64,000 nt of DNA from Flammulina velutipes (taxonomy: Eukaryota > Basidiomycota > Agaricomycetes > Agaricales > Physalacriaceae), in the NCBI GenBank assembly GCA_011800155.1, contig CM022368.1, forward strand, positions 310,001-374,000. The letters are read 5' to 3'. Below, one piece after another: positions 22,680 through 34,583 of this stretch (positions are counted from its first letter, which is position 1; each line of letters begins with the position of its first letter). The notes below the pieces were generated by a model that saw only the letters and a list, made by a program, of their open reading frames with translations, did no database searches and was not told the origin of the DNA. The position numbers and the translations under genes were made by a program.

Positions 22680-22738
22680 ATAAGTAAATAAAGTTAATAC
22701 GGAAGGTACAGAAAAACGAATCATTAGTGTTATCTATC

Positions 22739-23872
22739 TCAAAAGTAGCATATTCTACCGTCCAGCAGCGGAACTGGTCCCGAGCGCCAAAGGAGGGCTT
22801 TCATCCAACCTTTTCCGAGGTGCGTCGCCTCTTGCTCCATCAAATTCACGTTGATAATCCTCACGGGTTTCGGTCTGAAGAGCGTCGGCCCCATCAGTGG
22901 TACGACATATTCTGGTCGTGGGGAGCGGATAGGAACGATCGGGTCCGCGGCGGGATTCCATTCGGCTGGCGGTGACAGCTGAGGAGATCCTTTCTGCGAT
23001 GGAAGTGCGGGACGTGCAATTGGAGGTGGTATTCCATGATGACTGCTCGACGAGAGATAGTGCAGCGGTAAGCTGGAGAGTGGTAGATTGCCGACAGTGG
23101 ATGTAATAGAGGACAAGGCCAGGAATGACTCGATGGTCGAGGTGCTGTCGATATCTTCCTGGGGGATTGCACAGTCGCAAGTTATTGTTGTGAAGAGCCC
23201 AATCGCGCGACTCCACGAATCGTCGTCGAGCTGGACATTTCCGCTGACAGTGTTATAGATGTTCTGGCGAACGATAGCGTATTCTTGGGGATTCGTGAAT
23301 CCAGCGAACGCCAATCTAACAAAGGAATCAGGTGGGGGTGTCTAATATCGCGAAACAAACTCACTCGAACTTCAGCGACGTCAATTCTTCCGTTTCCTGG
23401 TCTTCGGAAGCCTCAATCGCGATGATGAAGCACAACCGGAGGACGAGGCAGAGCATCTTTGCACCCTCACTGTCCTCCTCAAGAAGATCGTCGAATTGCG
23501 AGCTCTGCTCTGCAAAGCGCTGGAGGAAGACGAGCGTGTGGAGGAGCCTGTATGGCGTTTGGTAGGGCGAGTCGATGATCTCGAAGACGGCCTGGTAGAT
23601 CTGATCGTAGCTCGAGGAAAACAAGAACATCCTATAACAGATTATCAGTCACAGAAATGAGTTCGGGATGGAATCACGAACATAACATCTTGTTCATCGC
23701 ATCGACCGGTAACGAGATAAAAGGCCAAGGTGGTGACCCAGTTCGTGAGAGAGAGCACGGAGTCCTTGTAGCTCCGCTCCATCGTTGGAGACAATGATAA
23801 AGACGATATTGAGGAAGATGGACTGCAGAAGAGCGGAGAAGAGTGATTGCTCTCTGAGGATCCGCAGGACAT
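22739..23872 (-). CDS. Uncharacterised protein, helical N-terminal half
   Basis: Not recognised. Three exons (minus: 23872-23682, 23631-23365, 23315-22739) give about 344 aa, phases consistent. The N-terminus is Ser-rich (HSSPLFCSPSSSISSLSLSP) and may start later, at MERSYKDSV. The middle is a helical region with Leu, Phe and aromatic residues (YKDSVLSLTNWVTTLAFYLV, VFEIIDSPYQTPYRLLHTLV) that suggests an armadillo- or TPR-like fold. The last 150 residues are Pro/Ser-rich and disordered-looking (LPLSSLPLHYLSSSSHHGIP). The first donor (GTTCGT) is non-ideal. The promoter side faces an open region to 24977. Confidence 0.6.
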
Positions 23873-24072
23873 AATGGAAGACAATGCAGAGTACGGGCTG
23901 GAGTTGGGTGGTTGTGGTGAGGGGGGGGACCAAGAGCGTATATATGGTCCTCAAGTGGACCATTGTTGCAGCTTGTTGCGCAAGTCACATAGCGAACAAA
24001 GAGTAGGGCGGTTAATGTGACCTCAGTGACAGTCAGGGTCGAGGCGGGGCATGTCGACGATTGCTCGACCAT

Positions 24073-24977
24073 GTTGCATCAATGAACTTCAATGCACTGT
24101 TTTCAAACCGTTTGAGACCATCGAGATTCGGGAACGTGCCCTGATGGAGAACTAACGTTGTTGCCACCTGCGAGACAGAAATGATTCTTTGTTATTTAAT
24201 TGCGCCACATCCGGGTTTGAAGGCGAAACGCTGGCGCGACGTGGTACCAGGTCGTAAAGCCCCAAGGTGAAGCTTTTTCGGAGAGAACCTTGTTCTTCAC
24301 GGCAAACCAAAAGCCAGAATCGGGCGCCGGTTGGGGATCCCTTTGTTACGGCATTGTGGCGTCTATCAGAGTGGCAGTGAATTAACATCAAGAAAAAAGA
24401 TGAGTACAAGTTTTGATATCGTCACCTGTAGATCCCAACTAAGAAGTCAGCGCCTGCGTTTTCTTGCTCCGATGCTCGTGGTGGTTGCGGAGAGAGATAA
24501 GAAGGGCCAAATTTATTTTTCCAAATCGAGCACAAGACAAGGTACCTTGATCTCGACTGCCGCTCTTCCATTTACGCTCATCTTACTCAACTTACGCCCA
24601 GTCTTGAATAATTGGCCCACACAGCGCCTAACGACGGCATACCCAACGAATCGTTAAAGGTTTTCCTGGACTGCTACCACCCTTTTGGATAATTTATTCC
24701 CCCCTCATCTGGTTGCGATCCGTCGACTGTAGACTCTGGTTTACTGTGCGGCAAAAGAAAAGCCAGTTCACGATTTCTGTACGTCTCTATACATACAAAT
24801 TAATGCAGACGTCGCTCACGTCCGTGCGGAATAGAATCCAGTGATCCAAGGGTACACTCCTGCTAATAGCGAACCGTTCGTTTGCCGGTACGTCCTGCTC
24901 TAGTGTCCTACTCTGACCCTTTTTCATTTGTTTATCAGCTAAATACGCCTCATAACACGCTCGTTTATCAACTTGCC
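24073..24977. other. Intergenic, no supported gene
   Basis: Only short frames without coding features. This is the shared upstream region between the minus-strand gene ending at 23872 and the plus-strand gene starting at 24978, so it could act as a bidirectional promoter. Confidence 0.45.
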
Positions 24978-25661
24978 ATGTCATTCGATTCCCTCGCATC
25001 GTCTTCAGGATCTTCCACATCCCACCCACTGTCCGTAGAAATCCCTTCGGAAACTGATCCTTCCTCTGTAAACTCATCCCTCCGCTCCTCCCCCACCAAT
25101 GACAAGCTCGTCGAAAAACCTCCCGGTCCACGCGGGATATTGGAGTCGCGCAGCAGGACAAACTCTCTACCCTCTTCGTCTACGACCTCTCTCAATTGCC
25201 CTAGCCCCAACATCACATTTGCCCCCCTCCCCGAGCTCGCGCCTCGTAGACGTAAATCTGCAGTCCCGCTCGGAGTCGCAGCGCGCAGCGCCATGATGCG
25301 TCGACGTCGGGATCTACGCCAGGGTGCACAGAGCTCCGACCCAGATAATAGTGGTATGTGGACTGATGAAGAAATGCAGACCCATAGACGCCGTGCGGAG
25401 CGCCGGCAAGAGGACCTCGAGGACCCTCTTTTGGCGCTAGGAAAGATGGTGAAAGACGCCTGGAGAAAGATGAACGGCAAAACAACAGAAAAATCGAAAA
25501 CACCTGCAGTGGACACCGGTGCTACAACGCCGACGGTTGATGCTAAAACCGTCGGCGACGCAAATTCATCTCACTTGGGAGATGTGGAAAAGGTGGTGGG
25601 AGACACAGATACGACAATGGAGAAGCCTCCCAAGATTCCTAGCATTGTTACCGACGCATGA
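24978..25661 (+). CDS. Conserved basidiomycete protein of unknown function, disordered
   Basis: Single exon, 227 aa. The open frame extends upstream to 24882, but the ATG at 24978 (MSFDSLASSSGSS) gives the expected Ser/Thr-rich start. The central block APLPELAPRRRKSAVPLGVA followed by ARSAMMRRRRDLRQG is basic and resembles a segment conserved in agaricomycete orthologues of unknown function. A helical stretch (DPLLALGKMVKDAWRKMNGK) follows, then a Thr/Asp-rich tail. Ser/Pro-directed phosphorylation and nuclear or membrane-edge location are possible but not shown by the sequence. Confidence 0.75.
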   Translation: MSFDSLASSSGSSTSHPLSVEIPSETDPSSVNSSLRSSPTNDKLVEKPPGPRGILESRSRTNSLPSSSTTSLNCPSPNITFAPLPELAPRRRKSAVPLGVAARSAMMRRRRDLRQGAQSSDPDNSGMWTDEEMQTHRRRAERRQEDLEDPLLALGKMVKDAWRKMNGKTTEKSKTPAVDTGATTPTVDAKTVGDANSSHLGDVEKVVGDTDTTMEKPPKIPSIVTDA

Positions 25662-25963
25662 CACCCCATTTATTCCCTATAGTCTATAGATATACCTCAT
25701 ATACTTTAAATCTCTCTACGTACTGGGTGTCCGTTCGTTTACTTGTCTTTACAACCTTCAGTATTTATTGACCTCGATGATAGAAGGTTTCAATGTTCAT
25801 AGCTTTCCCGGAGCGAAACAGAGCGTGTAGGGGGAGGTAAGCAAAGTATATTCCAAGTCTGTGTGTCGAAAAGATGAAGCAGGTGTGTTTTCAAGACTAA
25901 TATCTGTATAACATTAGACCATGCCAGCGCTATGAACACCGAAAGAGACCTCACCAGGAATGT
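25662..25963. other. Convergent intergenic region
   Basis: Two 3' ends meet here: the plus-strand gene stops at 25661 and the minus-strand mitochondrial ribosomal gene stops at 25964. Sequence is AT-richer; nothing else seen. Confidence 0.5.
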
Positions 25964-26339
25964 CTATTGCGTCGTCATGAAGTTCCTCTCCTTAATAGCC
26001 TTCTTATTCGCCTTTCTCCTCTGTAACCGTTCTAGTTTCCCTCCTGGACCGTCGTCTGCTACCACCTTCGGACTTAATATCGTCCACAACCAGTCGGGGT
26101 ATTCCTCATCTGGCTTCGCGAGCACCGGCTCCTGGTTCTTTAGGTAGCTCAGTCCTTCCAGCACAGTATCCGCGGGACATGAGGATTTTGGCGCGGCTGT
26201 CGTGGTATCTGTGAATTTCGGCGGTTCAACAACAAGGAATTCTCGACAGACCAGCAGGTTTTGGGGGAGCTTCAACAGGCGTCGAGTACGCGCGCGCTAA
26301 TGGCCGTCGGATGGCGCGTGTGCAGATTCGGAAAATCAT
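25964..26339 (-). CDS. Mitochondrial ribosomal protein L37 (mL54 family)
   Basis: Two exons (minus: 26339-26252 and 26208-25964; 43-nt intron with donor GTCTGT) give 110 aa. The N-terminus (MIFRICTRAIRRPLARAYST) is a typical mitochondrial targeting sequence: Arg-rich, no acidic residues, with a plausible cleavage after ARAYS. The mature part carries the family signature EYPDWLWTILSPK and the basic C-terminus ERLQRRKANKKAIKERNF. It is a component of the mitochondrial large ribosomal subunit in the matrix. The gene would be missed or mis-started if only the second exon were used, since the open frame extends through the intron with no ATG. Confidence 0.88.
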
Positions 26340-26608
26340 GGTCGAAGGAAATGGTCAAGATGATCGTGGCCGGAAAAGGAAGTTGATCCATCACGTGGGT
26401 TTTCGGAGGGTGCGCCACGTCTATTTCTTAGTGTCCAACCTTCGATAAATTCTACAGTGACTAGGGTAAAAGACCTCCGCCGCATTTATATTTATTTTCT
26501 TTACAACATGGTAGTCAGAGTCATAGTCAGAAACATATCAGATACAAATACATATTGTACAACAAGGTAGTGATGTAGTGATAGTAGATAGCAATTGTTG
26601 TCGACAAT

Positions 26609-28485
26609 TCATCGGGACTTCAGCATTCGGAGCGCTTCCTGGACAGAGTCGTCCACGCTCGTGGACCAGGCTAAAAGTAAACCACTATTAATCACCTCCA
26701 CCGGTACGAACGACGGGGAAATCACGCACCCCATTCCCAATTCTTCGTGAATGTATTTCCTAAGTTCTGTAACTTCTCCCACACTTGAGAATCAGGGAGC
26801 CGGTCGAGGTGATCTTGACCCAAAAATGTAAAGTACTGTCCGTTCAGGCGGGATTTTTCCTGCACGTGGAGAGCAGCTGGACGGCGGATGGTATCATAGA
26901 TGGCTAGCGCTCGAGGGATGTTGTCCCGGTGGGTACTCCGATGCGAAAGAACTGTTGCAAGGATGTAGGCATCCTGGCACACGTACATCAGAGAACGCTT
27001 GATCAACAGGACTCATAACTTACCTCAATAGCCTGGCCGGCTCCAGAACCTTGGTGCGGACACATTGCGTGCGCCTGTAAAACGTCCATTTAGATTTCTG
27101 TTAATTTGTTGAGAAAAACACTCACAGCGTCACCAAGTAGTGCCACACGCCTGAAAACGAAGGATTTCAGAGGTTTGACAGTGTGTATAGCCCACTGTAA
27201 TGGTTGTTCCACACACTAAACGGTTTGAGGCTTCGATGGTTTAAAGGTAAGGATGCAAGAGGAGACTTACGTTAATCAATATCTGTACTTCTGACTCCCA
27301 ATGTTGGAACGTCGAAGCAAAGGCGGCGACGTCCGCAGGTACCATCCATGGCCCATTAAACGTTGTGTTCTCCAGATCATGTCTCGTAGTGAATGCCACA
27401 AAATTAATCATCTTGCCGAACGATATGGGATACGCGATCACGAACTATAGGCACATGAGTTTCCCAATAGCATATCGAATAGGAAATGGAACCTACGCCA
27501 TTCTTTCCAAGATACTAAGACAAAGATCAGATTGTGTTAACGCAGAGAAGAAGAAGAAACCTACCTGAGTGGGAGTTGTCAATGCGCTATGATGCGGAGA
27601 TTGAGCGCGCAGCCTGTCCGCTGAAATAACAGCACGGTAGGCTACGGTACCGCTCCAGACAGGATTCACAGCCGATAGGATATCCGTGGCTTCCTTCGAC
27701 CGTCCTTCCGCTTGAGCACATGTCGACATTTCACCCAACATGCACGCCCTTGTCGCCGATTTGAGTCCGTCTGCCCCAATAAGGACATCGCAAGTCGCAG
27801 TTGAACCATCCTCGAAGACTAAATTGACATTACTGGCCGGAGATTTCTGGGTGTATGAACGTATCCGTTTTTGACAGTGTGTTCGACAACGTCTAGGAAG
27901 GTGGCGGAGGAGTATCTGCTGAAAGTCGGGTCGATGCAGAGTGACGAGGCTCCCTAGAATGATAACTTATTAGTTTCTCCGTACCAAGATGTAGTAGAAT
28001 CAGCGTACCATTGGTCATAAGTGTATAGAATTCGATTCCATGTGCTTGGTCACTCTTGCGGTAGTTGAAGGCGCGCACTTGGTTACAGCATAAGTCTCCA
28101 CTCACAAATGAACGGAGGATGCCATACCTGGTCCCTCTTTCAGTTTAGCTTCCGAAGTGGCGAGTAGCTCTTGGTCAAGACCTAGCCACTTCATAATCTT
28201 CCACGGGCCTGATGACTGGGTTACTCCAACATCCAGTTGCGGGTGTGGAAAACATACGAGGGAAAATCCCGACACCAGCCCCAACCTCAGCGAGTTGAGA
28301 TGCAGCCTCGTAGATGTCGATCTCAATGTCCTGGGTCCTCGCGAGGGCTAGGGCACAGACGAGTCCCCCAATGCCTGCACCACTGGAAGCGTCACAATAA
28401 ACTTCCAGATTTGCACAGAAATATCATAGAATATAACTTACCATATCGCAACCCTCAAGCGCGGCTGAAACGTTGACATCGTCAT
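26609..28485 (-). CDS. FAD-dependent monooxygenase (salicylate hydroxylase-like)
   Basis: Eleven exons give an uninterrupted 441 aa (minus: 28485-28442, 28382-28258, 28208-28128, 28077-28009, 27953-27565, 27514-27497, 27444-27271, 27194-27126, 27074-27024, 26973-26730, 26670-26609). The Rossmann GxGxxG motif is GAGIGG at residues 16-21, the DG motif is in DVLIGADGLKSATR, and the FAD ribityl-binding GD motif is in RRVALLGDAAHAMCPHQGSG near 314-333. These are hallmarks of group A flavoprotein hydroxylases using NAD(P)H and O2 on an aromatic or related substrate. The substrate cannot be told from the sequence. One exon is only 18 nt (YLGKNG). No signal peptide, so cytosolic. No biosynthetic partners sit beside it, so it is not evidently part of a secondary-metabolite cluster. 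Confidence 0.88.
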
Positions 28486-30478
28486 GAGCGAGAAGCACCA
28501 AGTATGACTTCTAGGTCCAAGGATAGAAAAACAGCTGAGGTGCCAGTGCAGGCGAACATATATACCAGCCGGGAAAGGATCATGGTCTTGGATTTGACAC
28601 GATTTGACCGGGGTGCGTGGAAAAGGGATGCGCGTCCGCCGAAAGTGGCATTTTCAAAAGAAGGGTGTTGGTCCAGATTCAACAAGTGTCCCACGATCCA
28701 TTCGCGCGCGCGTGTTAGGACCGTACTTACGAAGCCTCGGTCAAATGACATACATAACAAGCATAGCGGCAGCGAGAAAGATAAGCGAGTTGTGTGTAAG
28801 CGCACTTGTCCGGAAGCTGCCTGGGGGTTCGACTTTGCCTCGATGGTAGAGTTATGTCATTTGAAAGCATACAAGTCAGTGAAAAGACGTTAACGTTGAA
28901 GATTGAAAGAATCAAATGACGGCGGTAGTGGTATGAGCGAACCCTAAAGACGTATGTCAATGCCCTGAAATCGAACCCATAATAGTAACGTTCTTACTTT
29001 TCTTGCAATGGTGGTGGTCGCAGCGACGCCTGGTGTATCAATTTGATTTGGAAACTTTGATGCGATCAGAATGTTAATCGCGCCCATCAGCCCGCCACAT
29101 TCCGGCATACTCCAACTCTTCCCAACTGCAATCGTTGCAATCATGGACTCGCTCACTATTCCCTTCTAACAGTATCTCCCATGATTACCAACTCGATGCG
29201 AAGCAGGCGGCGAAGCTATTGGAAGCAACTAAAGCGGTTCCCCAGCGGTTCCTCTCCGAGGCCTTCATTTCCATTCAGTAGACTAGGACTATCCAGTCCC
29301 GCAACACAATTCTAATATATGAGTAATTCTTTCTGACAATCATATATCTCTTGGATTCTCTGGGATAGAGCATATGACCTTCAAGTGCGAATGCGACCTG
29401 GCGCCCGTTTCATAGTCCACTCTTGGGCCGCTCGGACTGTAAGCTTGAACATTCTCGGAAGCATAGTTACGAGACAAATATTAGGGAGCCTGGATGAATC
29501 TCCTGTCATATGTATGTATGTGCCCATGCTGCCTTCCCTTTCACTCCTTCTCAAACTCCCCATTCTGTCCGAGTGGCTTCGAATTTGGAAGAAAACATGC
29601 CCGACTCCAAACCGACATGGCTAATAGCCTTTCTATTGCATCACCTCGCAAGGTCCTAATTTCCGTTGACCGACGTATCTCCACTGGCATAGAGAGGAAA
29701 ATCGTAAGTAGTACGATGAACTCTCCCACGCTTCGTTCGGCTTTTGCTCACAGAAGGCGAGGCGAATGGGTGTATCTTGTTCGCTCGTGACGGAGGGGAG
29801 CTGAATTCATGTGCGCGAGGATCGGGAAAACTGGAAGATATTGTCGGCAACTTGCCTGGAAGCTCTGCCTTGATATCGACAATTCGGGAGCGAAGGTTTT
29901 GGAACGTTCAGTGAAGGGGAAGGCGCTTGGAAGGTACAGTACTTGGCTAGCATTCTTTTCTGTGCACTGATTTAAAGTCATTGAGTCATTTTTCAGCCAG
30001 CTTGGGCATCTAACCTCCCTTGATATTGATGTATCATAAGGAAATCAACCATTCAAAGTTCATCGAAGAGGCTCGAGAACTGACATGAAACCGGAGATAG
30101 TGAGTATTAATCGATATAATGCTCGTATTTTGATGTCAGAAGATTATCTTAGCATTATCTGGGAGATCCGTACCTTTTCAACATTTGCGCCACATTCCGA
30201 AATTCTTCAAAGATATGTAGGAGTGTCAAGTTGACATTTTACACACACGTTATTGCTCCTTTACGCAGAACGTTAGTAATGTCGGTAAAGAAAGACATAA
30301 TGCACAGAGCGAGCTCTTGCAAGGATCCAGACCGGACTTTGGAAGATACTAACGGCTGCACCAAAGTTGCTGGAGGCGATGATTATCAAAAGCCTTTAAA
30401 CAAAAAGAGATAGTATACATAGTCTGAGAGGAATATAGATATCAAGGAGAATAGAATAAACGAAAACGAAGTATTGAA
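28486..30478. other. Intergenic, no supported gene
   Basis: Nearly 2 kb with no coding region I can support. Several short frames on both strands overlap one another and lack recognisable motifs or a workable exon chain. The left end is the upstream region of the monooxygenase; the right end is the 3' flank of the CENP-C gene. Confidence 0.45.
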
Positions 30479-32364
30479 TTAAATCCTCGACGACGCCGCC
30501 CTCTTGAGGCCCTGTGGTGCACCATCGCTGCCATCGACAACTGTCTGCCCTGCGCTAGAAGACCTCCCCGACGACTTTCTTAGTTGTTGCTGCTGCTGCG
30601 GTGTCTGCTCAATCCTCGCCTGACTGAAGAAGAGCTTCGCATCACGTTCACAAATGTTCTCAATGAAGTACGAGTTCCCTGCACATATATGAGGATCATA
30701 CATCCCAACGACAACAGCTGACTCACCACGAGGAACCATGAATGCAGCACCCGTGCATAGTACGAGAGACGACTCGTGAATCTTCAGGTTCACGGCACCT
30801 TCGATAACGTAGAAGACCTTGGAAGAGTCAGCATTGACTAGAACGCGAAGCTATCAAGACATACAAATGTGTTATCTCTCGTCCTTTTCGTCTGTTTGCG
30901 AGTACCAGCAGGAATAACCAACTGCCCAGCAGCCATGAATTGACCATCCCCGAAAAGACGTTGATATAGCCAATCATTGTTCGCGGCTTTGGTAGGGTTC
31001 ACCATCTTGGCCGTAAAGGCGATTTCTGCAATGAAAGGATTACTATGAGAAATTTATAAGGAAGGTAGACAACCCACGTCTCTCATCCGAAACGGTCCCA
31101 TCAGGCCAGGTCAGTATACGGACTGACGTTGGGGTATGGTCATCCCATCCCTCCTCTGGATTCAGGGATTGGATTACTTCGACCTCTGCAGTGGGGGCGC
31201 GTTTACGCTTGCGGGAAGGTTTCTTCCCACCCAATGGGGGAGGGGTTTCGGCCTTGATGCGTTGAATCTCCCTGATTTGGGGTACGAGGATATGTTCATC
31301 TCCTATGCGCCCATATACCACCTTTTCGTTCCGCCACCAATCGAGAGGGGGCATAGAAGTACGGGAACTTCTGCGAACACCAGGCGGGGCATCTGGAATA
31401 ACTCAGCGTATATTCGAGGCATGGACAGGACGGAAACATACCACGATTCTCCTTCTGCGGCAAAATTTTGACGATTTTCCTCGGTTGAACGTCTTTCTTC
31501 TTCTTCTTCGTGACCTTGCGAGGCGCCGGCTCTTCGTCCGATTGTGGTCCAATGTTATCGAGCCCTTGTCCAATATCGTCTTCAATGGCTTCATCCATTT
31601 GCCTCGATTTACCCTTGGCTTTCACGCTGATACGCGACAAGTCGGGCGGGAGGATGTCGTCGTGGTTCTGTCCCAGCTCATCATCCTCATCATCCCGGTC
31701 CATCTCCTGGAACGACCTATGAGGCGGCGAGTCCTCTCCAAAGTCGTCCATACCATTTTGCCCGGCGAAGTCATCCAGAGCATCCGAACCGTTCATCTCG
31801 ACTTCCGGGGCACCATCTAGCTCTGGATCGTCGTCGAAGAAACTCCCTGACGCGATAGCTTGCGACAGCCGGGAGGGGCGGGGCGTGCGAGTGCTACGGT
31901 TTCCCTGAGGACGCGGAGAAGGGACTTCGTCAAAGTCGATAGGAGGGGTCCGTGCCACTGGTCTCGACGACGACCCAACGCGCCTTGATGCAGAGGCAAC
32001 TTTAGTAGTCGCCTGGATATAGTGCAGAGGACCTATAGAGAAGTCAGCATCGCTGAATTGCTAACGCATCTTGGAACGCACTGTCGTCTAAATCCATCGA
32101 CATTTCCCCATCGTCGTCTGGCACTTCCGGTTCGTTTTTCCTCACAGGCGTCTTCTTCGCCTTTTTCTTGACTATGGGAGGGGTTCGGGGATCGTTCTGA
32201 TTCATGACCTCTTCAAAGTTCTCGAAGCCGTCAGACTGACGCTGGACCTCGCGAATGGTGACTCCAGTGCGCTTCCCGACGGCCATTTGGTCGCCACGAT
32301 AAGGGACATACGCCTTGCCGGTGCGGCGTCCGCCATGGCTGCTACGACGCGGCGTCGTTGGCAT
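30479..32364 (-). CDS. MIF2: Inner kinetochore protein CENP-C/Mif2
   Basis: Six exons (minus: 32364-32082, 32032-31442, 31392-31078, 31025-30865, 30817-30727, 30678-30479) give 546 aa. The N-terminal Mif2-like region (RRTGKAYVPYRGDQMAVGKR) precedes an acidic, Ser/Pro-rich linker. The CENP-C motif RRSSRTSMPPLDWWRNEKVV spans about residues 298-317; its Arg and tandem Trp contact the CENP-A nucleosome. A cupin dimerisation domain follows (GQLVIPAG, then FVFYVIEGAVNLKIHE from about 450, then GNSYFIENICERDAKLFF). The protein links centromeric chromatin to the Mis12/KMN network. The C-terminus carries a short poly-Gln run. The intron before FYVIEGAV was chosen with donor GTATGT and acceptor TCCAAG because it restores the conserved cupin strand; a nearer AG would leave only a 14-nt intron. 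Confidence 0.9.
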
Positions 32365-33568
32365 CGTTGGTCTTGAGGACGTCGTGGATAATGATCAAGC
32401 TGTGGGAACTTCAAGAGCGCGTTTGTTTGTCCTCACGTGCATCAATTGATTAAGCGCTTAAGCACTTATATTTAATTATTTATTATTATAATCTTTTGCG
32501 CACAATAACCAATACACAACCTCGTCAGTGACGGTCAAGGTGCCGTCAACCCGCCAGACAGCCCCGCATTCATGCACGGCTCCGCTTTCAACCAGAGGAA
32601 CCGCATTTGTGCTTGCCTGTTCTTCCGTGGTGACGACGTCGGCCATCGATATCCACGTTGCATGCTCATTGTTCTCCTCCTGGTTGCGCACGGGGCTCGT
32701 GGATAAACCCTCGGAATTGAATGTAAGACGGAGAAGTACTCTCGAATTTCCAGTGGCGTAGCATCCTACAGTGGATATCATTCACGGACCACCGAGGTAA
32801 ATAATATTCATAATTCTCTTTCATTCTGACCAAAACAACGCCTAGAAAATACCAGCCGAATCTCAAGAACAATGAGGATCATAGTAGTGACTAACTTGAA
32901 TCTGGTCCATTGTTGCGCGATATGTGGCGCAAAAGTCGCCAAGCCTCTGCTTGATATGGTCTTAGTCTGGATGGTGAGATTATAACCCAACGCCTATACT
33001 CCCGAATATCTGCCTGTATGGAACAGTATATAGGTATATCATATTCATCTTCCACACTAACCATATTCCTTCCCCCGAAGTCGATGGTTCCGAGATGGTA
33101 GAGTCTCCAGAGTCCAGACGACAATTGCCTCTTCCTTCAGTCCTTCTCGAAATGATCCGTTGATAAATTCTGATACGTGGACTTGCAGACTCTCACGGGC
33201 TTCTTTGACTGTCGATGAGTCAACATCTATTGTCTTGTCTGTTGTGTCGCACATCTACCTTCAGTGGCAGCTCTACGATCTTCGTTGGCGACCCCGCCTA
33301 ACCCGCTCCGCAATGGCCTTTTGTATGCCCACAAATCGACGCAGTGGCGACATCATTCGGTACCGACGACGTGTCCGGTGCCAAAAGCAGTAGGGGTTGC
33401 CTACATATGTGGCAATCGACTGCCTCGTGCTGGAATCCATATCGCCACGGGAAAATATGCTCTATCTGACTCCCCGGCTCCTACATAAGGCGCCTCGAGA
33501 GTCAGATTTCCCTCCACGCCCTTTCCCTCTCGCCCCCAACGCCTCCTCTGAGCATTCCTCTCCTTGAC
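32365..33568. other. Gene-poor region with possible decayed gene fragments
   Basis: Two minus-strand frames have some coding feel: 33254-33062 (MCDTTDKTIDVDSST..., ending next to a GTTAGT donor) and 32781-32476 (NSRVLLRLTFNSEGLS, WRVDGTLTVTDEVVYWLLC). No combination of GT/AG junctions between them keeps the frame open, because in-frame stops follow every plausible acceptor. I therefore do not call a gene. It may be a degenerate gene or an unusual splice pattern. Confidence 0.4.
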
Positions 33569-34091
33569 ATGTCTGCGCCCAGACGGACTACGTTCCTTTC
33601 TTCCTGCTTTTCATCGCGATCCCTTAGCCGGGACTCGCTATCTATGCCTGACTATTACCGCTCCACCCGCCTCGAAACCTATGGGCCGTACCTTCGTGGC
33701 GATAATGTGCAGCTATACTATCATGAAGTGAGGATCTGTAACAATACAACCTGCGTCTGCTTATATTTCCTCCTCAGTACTTTCCGCCGTGGAAACATAA
33801 TCCCTCGGAAGAGAGCCTCGAATTTGCGTCCAGTTTTCTTCTTGTGCGTATTGGTAGTCTTTCGAGAACTACGATGTGAATGACTATCGCTCTCTCCAGC
33901 CCGACCTGATGTCCTGTGACTGTCTTGTTCTTGAACCCGATTTTATGCCACCAAGTATCGACACTCCCGCAGCACACAAAGGCGGATTTATCCACGTACG
34001 CACTTCTCTTCAATGCCAGTTCTTTCGTAGCTGACACTCACGCAGAAATTCTTGAAATTCTTAACTTGTAAACATCGATCCCGCCAATGAT
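33569..34091 (+). CDS. Small uncharacterised protein
   Basis: Not recognised. Four exons (33569-33727, 33778-33843, 33900-33995, 34047-34091) chain with phase-0 junctions to 121 aa. The start is Ser/Arg-rich (SSCFSSRSLSRDSLSMPDYY), followed by aromatic-rich segments (ETYGPYLRGDNVQLYYHEYF, LMSCDCLVLEPDFMPP) and a basic end (KFLKFLTCKHRSRQ). No signal peptide, membrane span or catalytic motif is visible. All four junctions fall exactly between codons, which supports the model, but the C-terminus could be different. Confidence 0.5.
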
Positions 34092-34583
34092 ACTACTACC
34101 GCAACCCGCGCATAGCGAAACCACCCATAATTTTGGCCGTCCTGGTCAGTGTCTGGATTTACTGTTTTGGTTCCATTCTGACGCCTTGCTAGGCGCCCTC
34201 ATTTCTTGAATCCTCTTGGACTGTAGACGCGACGAAATCACGCGTCTAGACTAATCATCTTACCCATCTCTTGGTCCCAAAAAGTTCTGACCTACTACTT
34301 ATGCCCATGTACCGTATTTGCTGACCCCCGCATTTACGCACACCTTCAGTTCTGGCAACTGCGTTGGGCATGCGTCGAAATCAGAAGGTAGAAACTAACA
34401 CCATCCCCTTGTAAACATAATAGGACATTACTCTATAAATTTATATATATTCTTGTACCATGATCAATGTACCATCGCTCAAAAAGCTGCCTCTGCCCAA
34501 GTTGAACGTTGGCTGAAGACTGAAGTCGATTAGTATTACCTCAGACGGCTACTGCCGGCGACACTGACCTCGTCAGTACTCCC
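34092..34583. other. Intergenic upstream of the tandem F-box pair
   Basis: No gene seen. AT-rich stretch at 34430-34460 (tctataaatttatatatattc) may be promoter-like. Confidence 0.45.

Noticed and set aside
26209..26275. Ribosomal protein start within the open frame at 26275
   Set aside because: There is no ATG there; an upstream exon with a mitochondrial presequence and a 43-nt intron fits better.
30817..30865. 14-nt intron (GTATGT...GATAG) in the CENP-C gene
   Set aside because: Too short to splice; the 47-nt intron ending TCCAAG restores the cupin strand FVFYVIEGAV.
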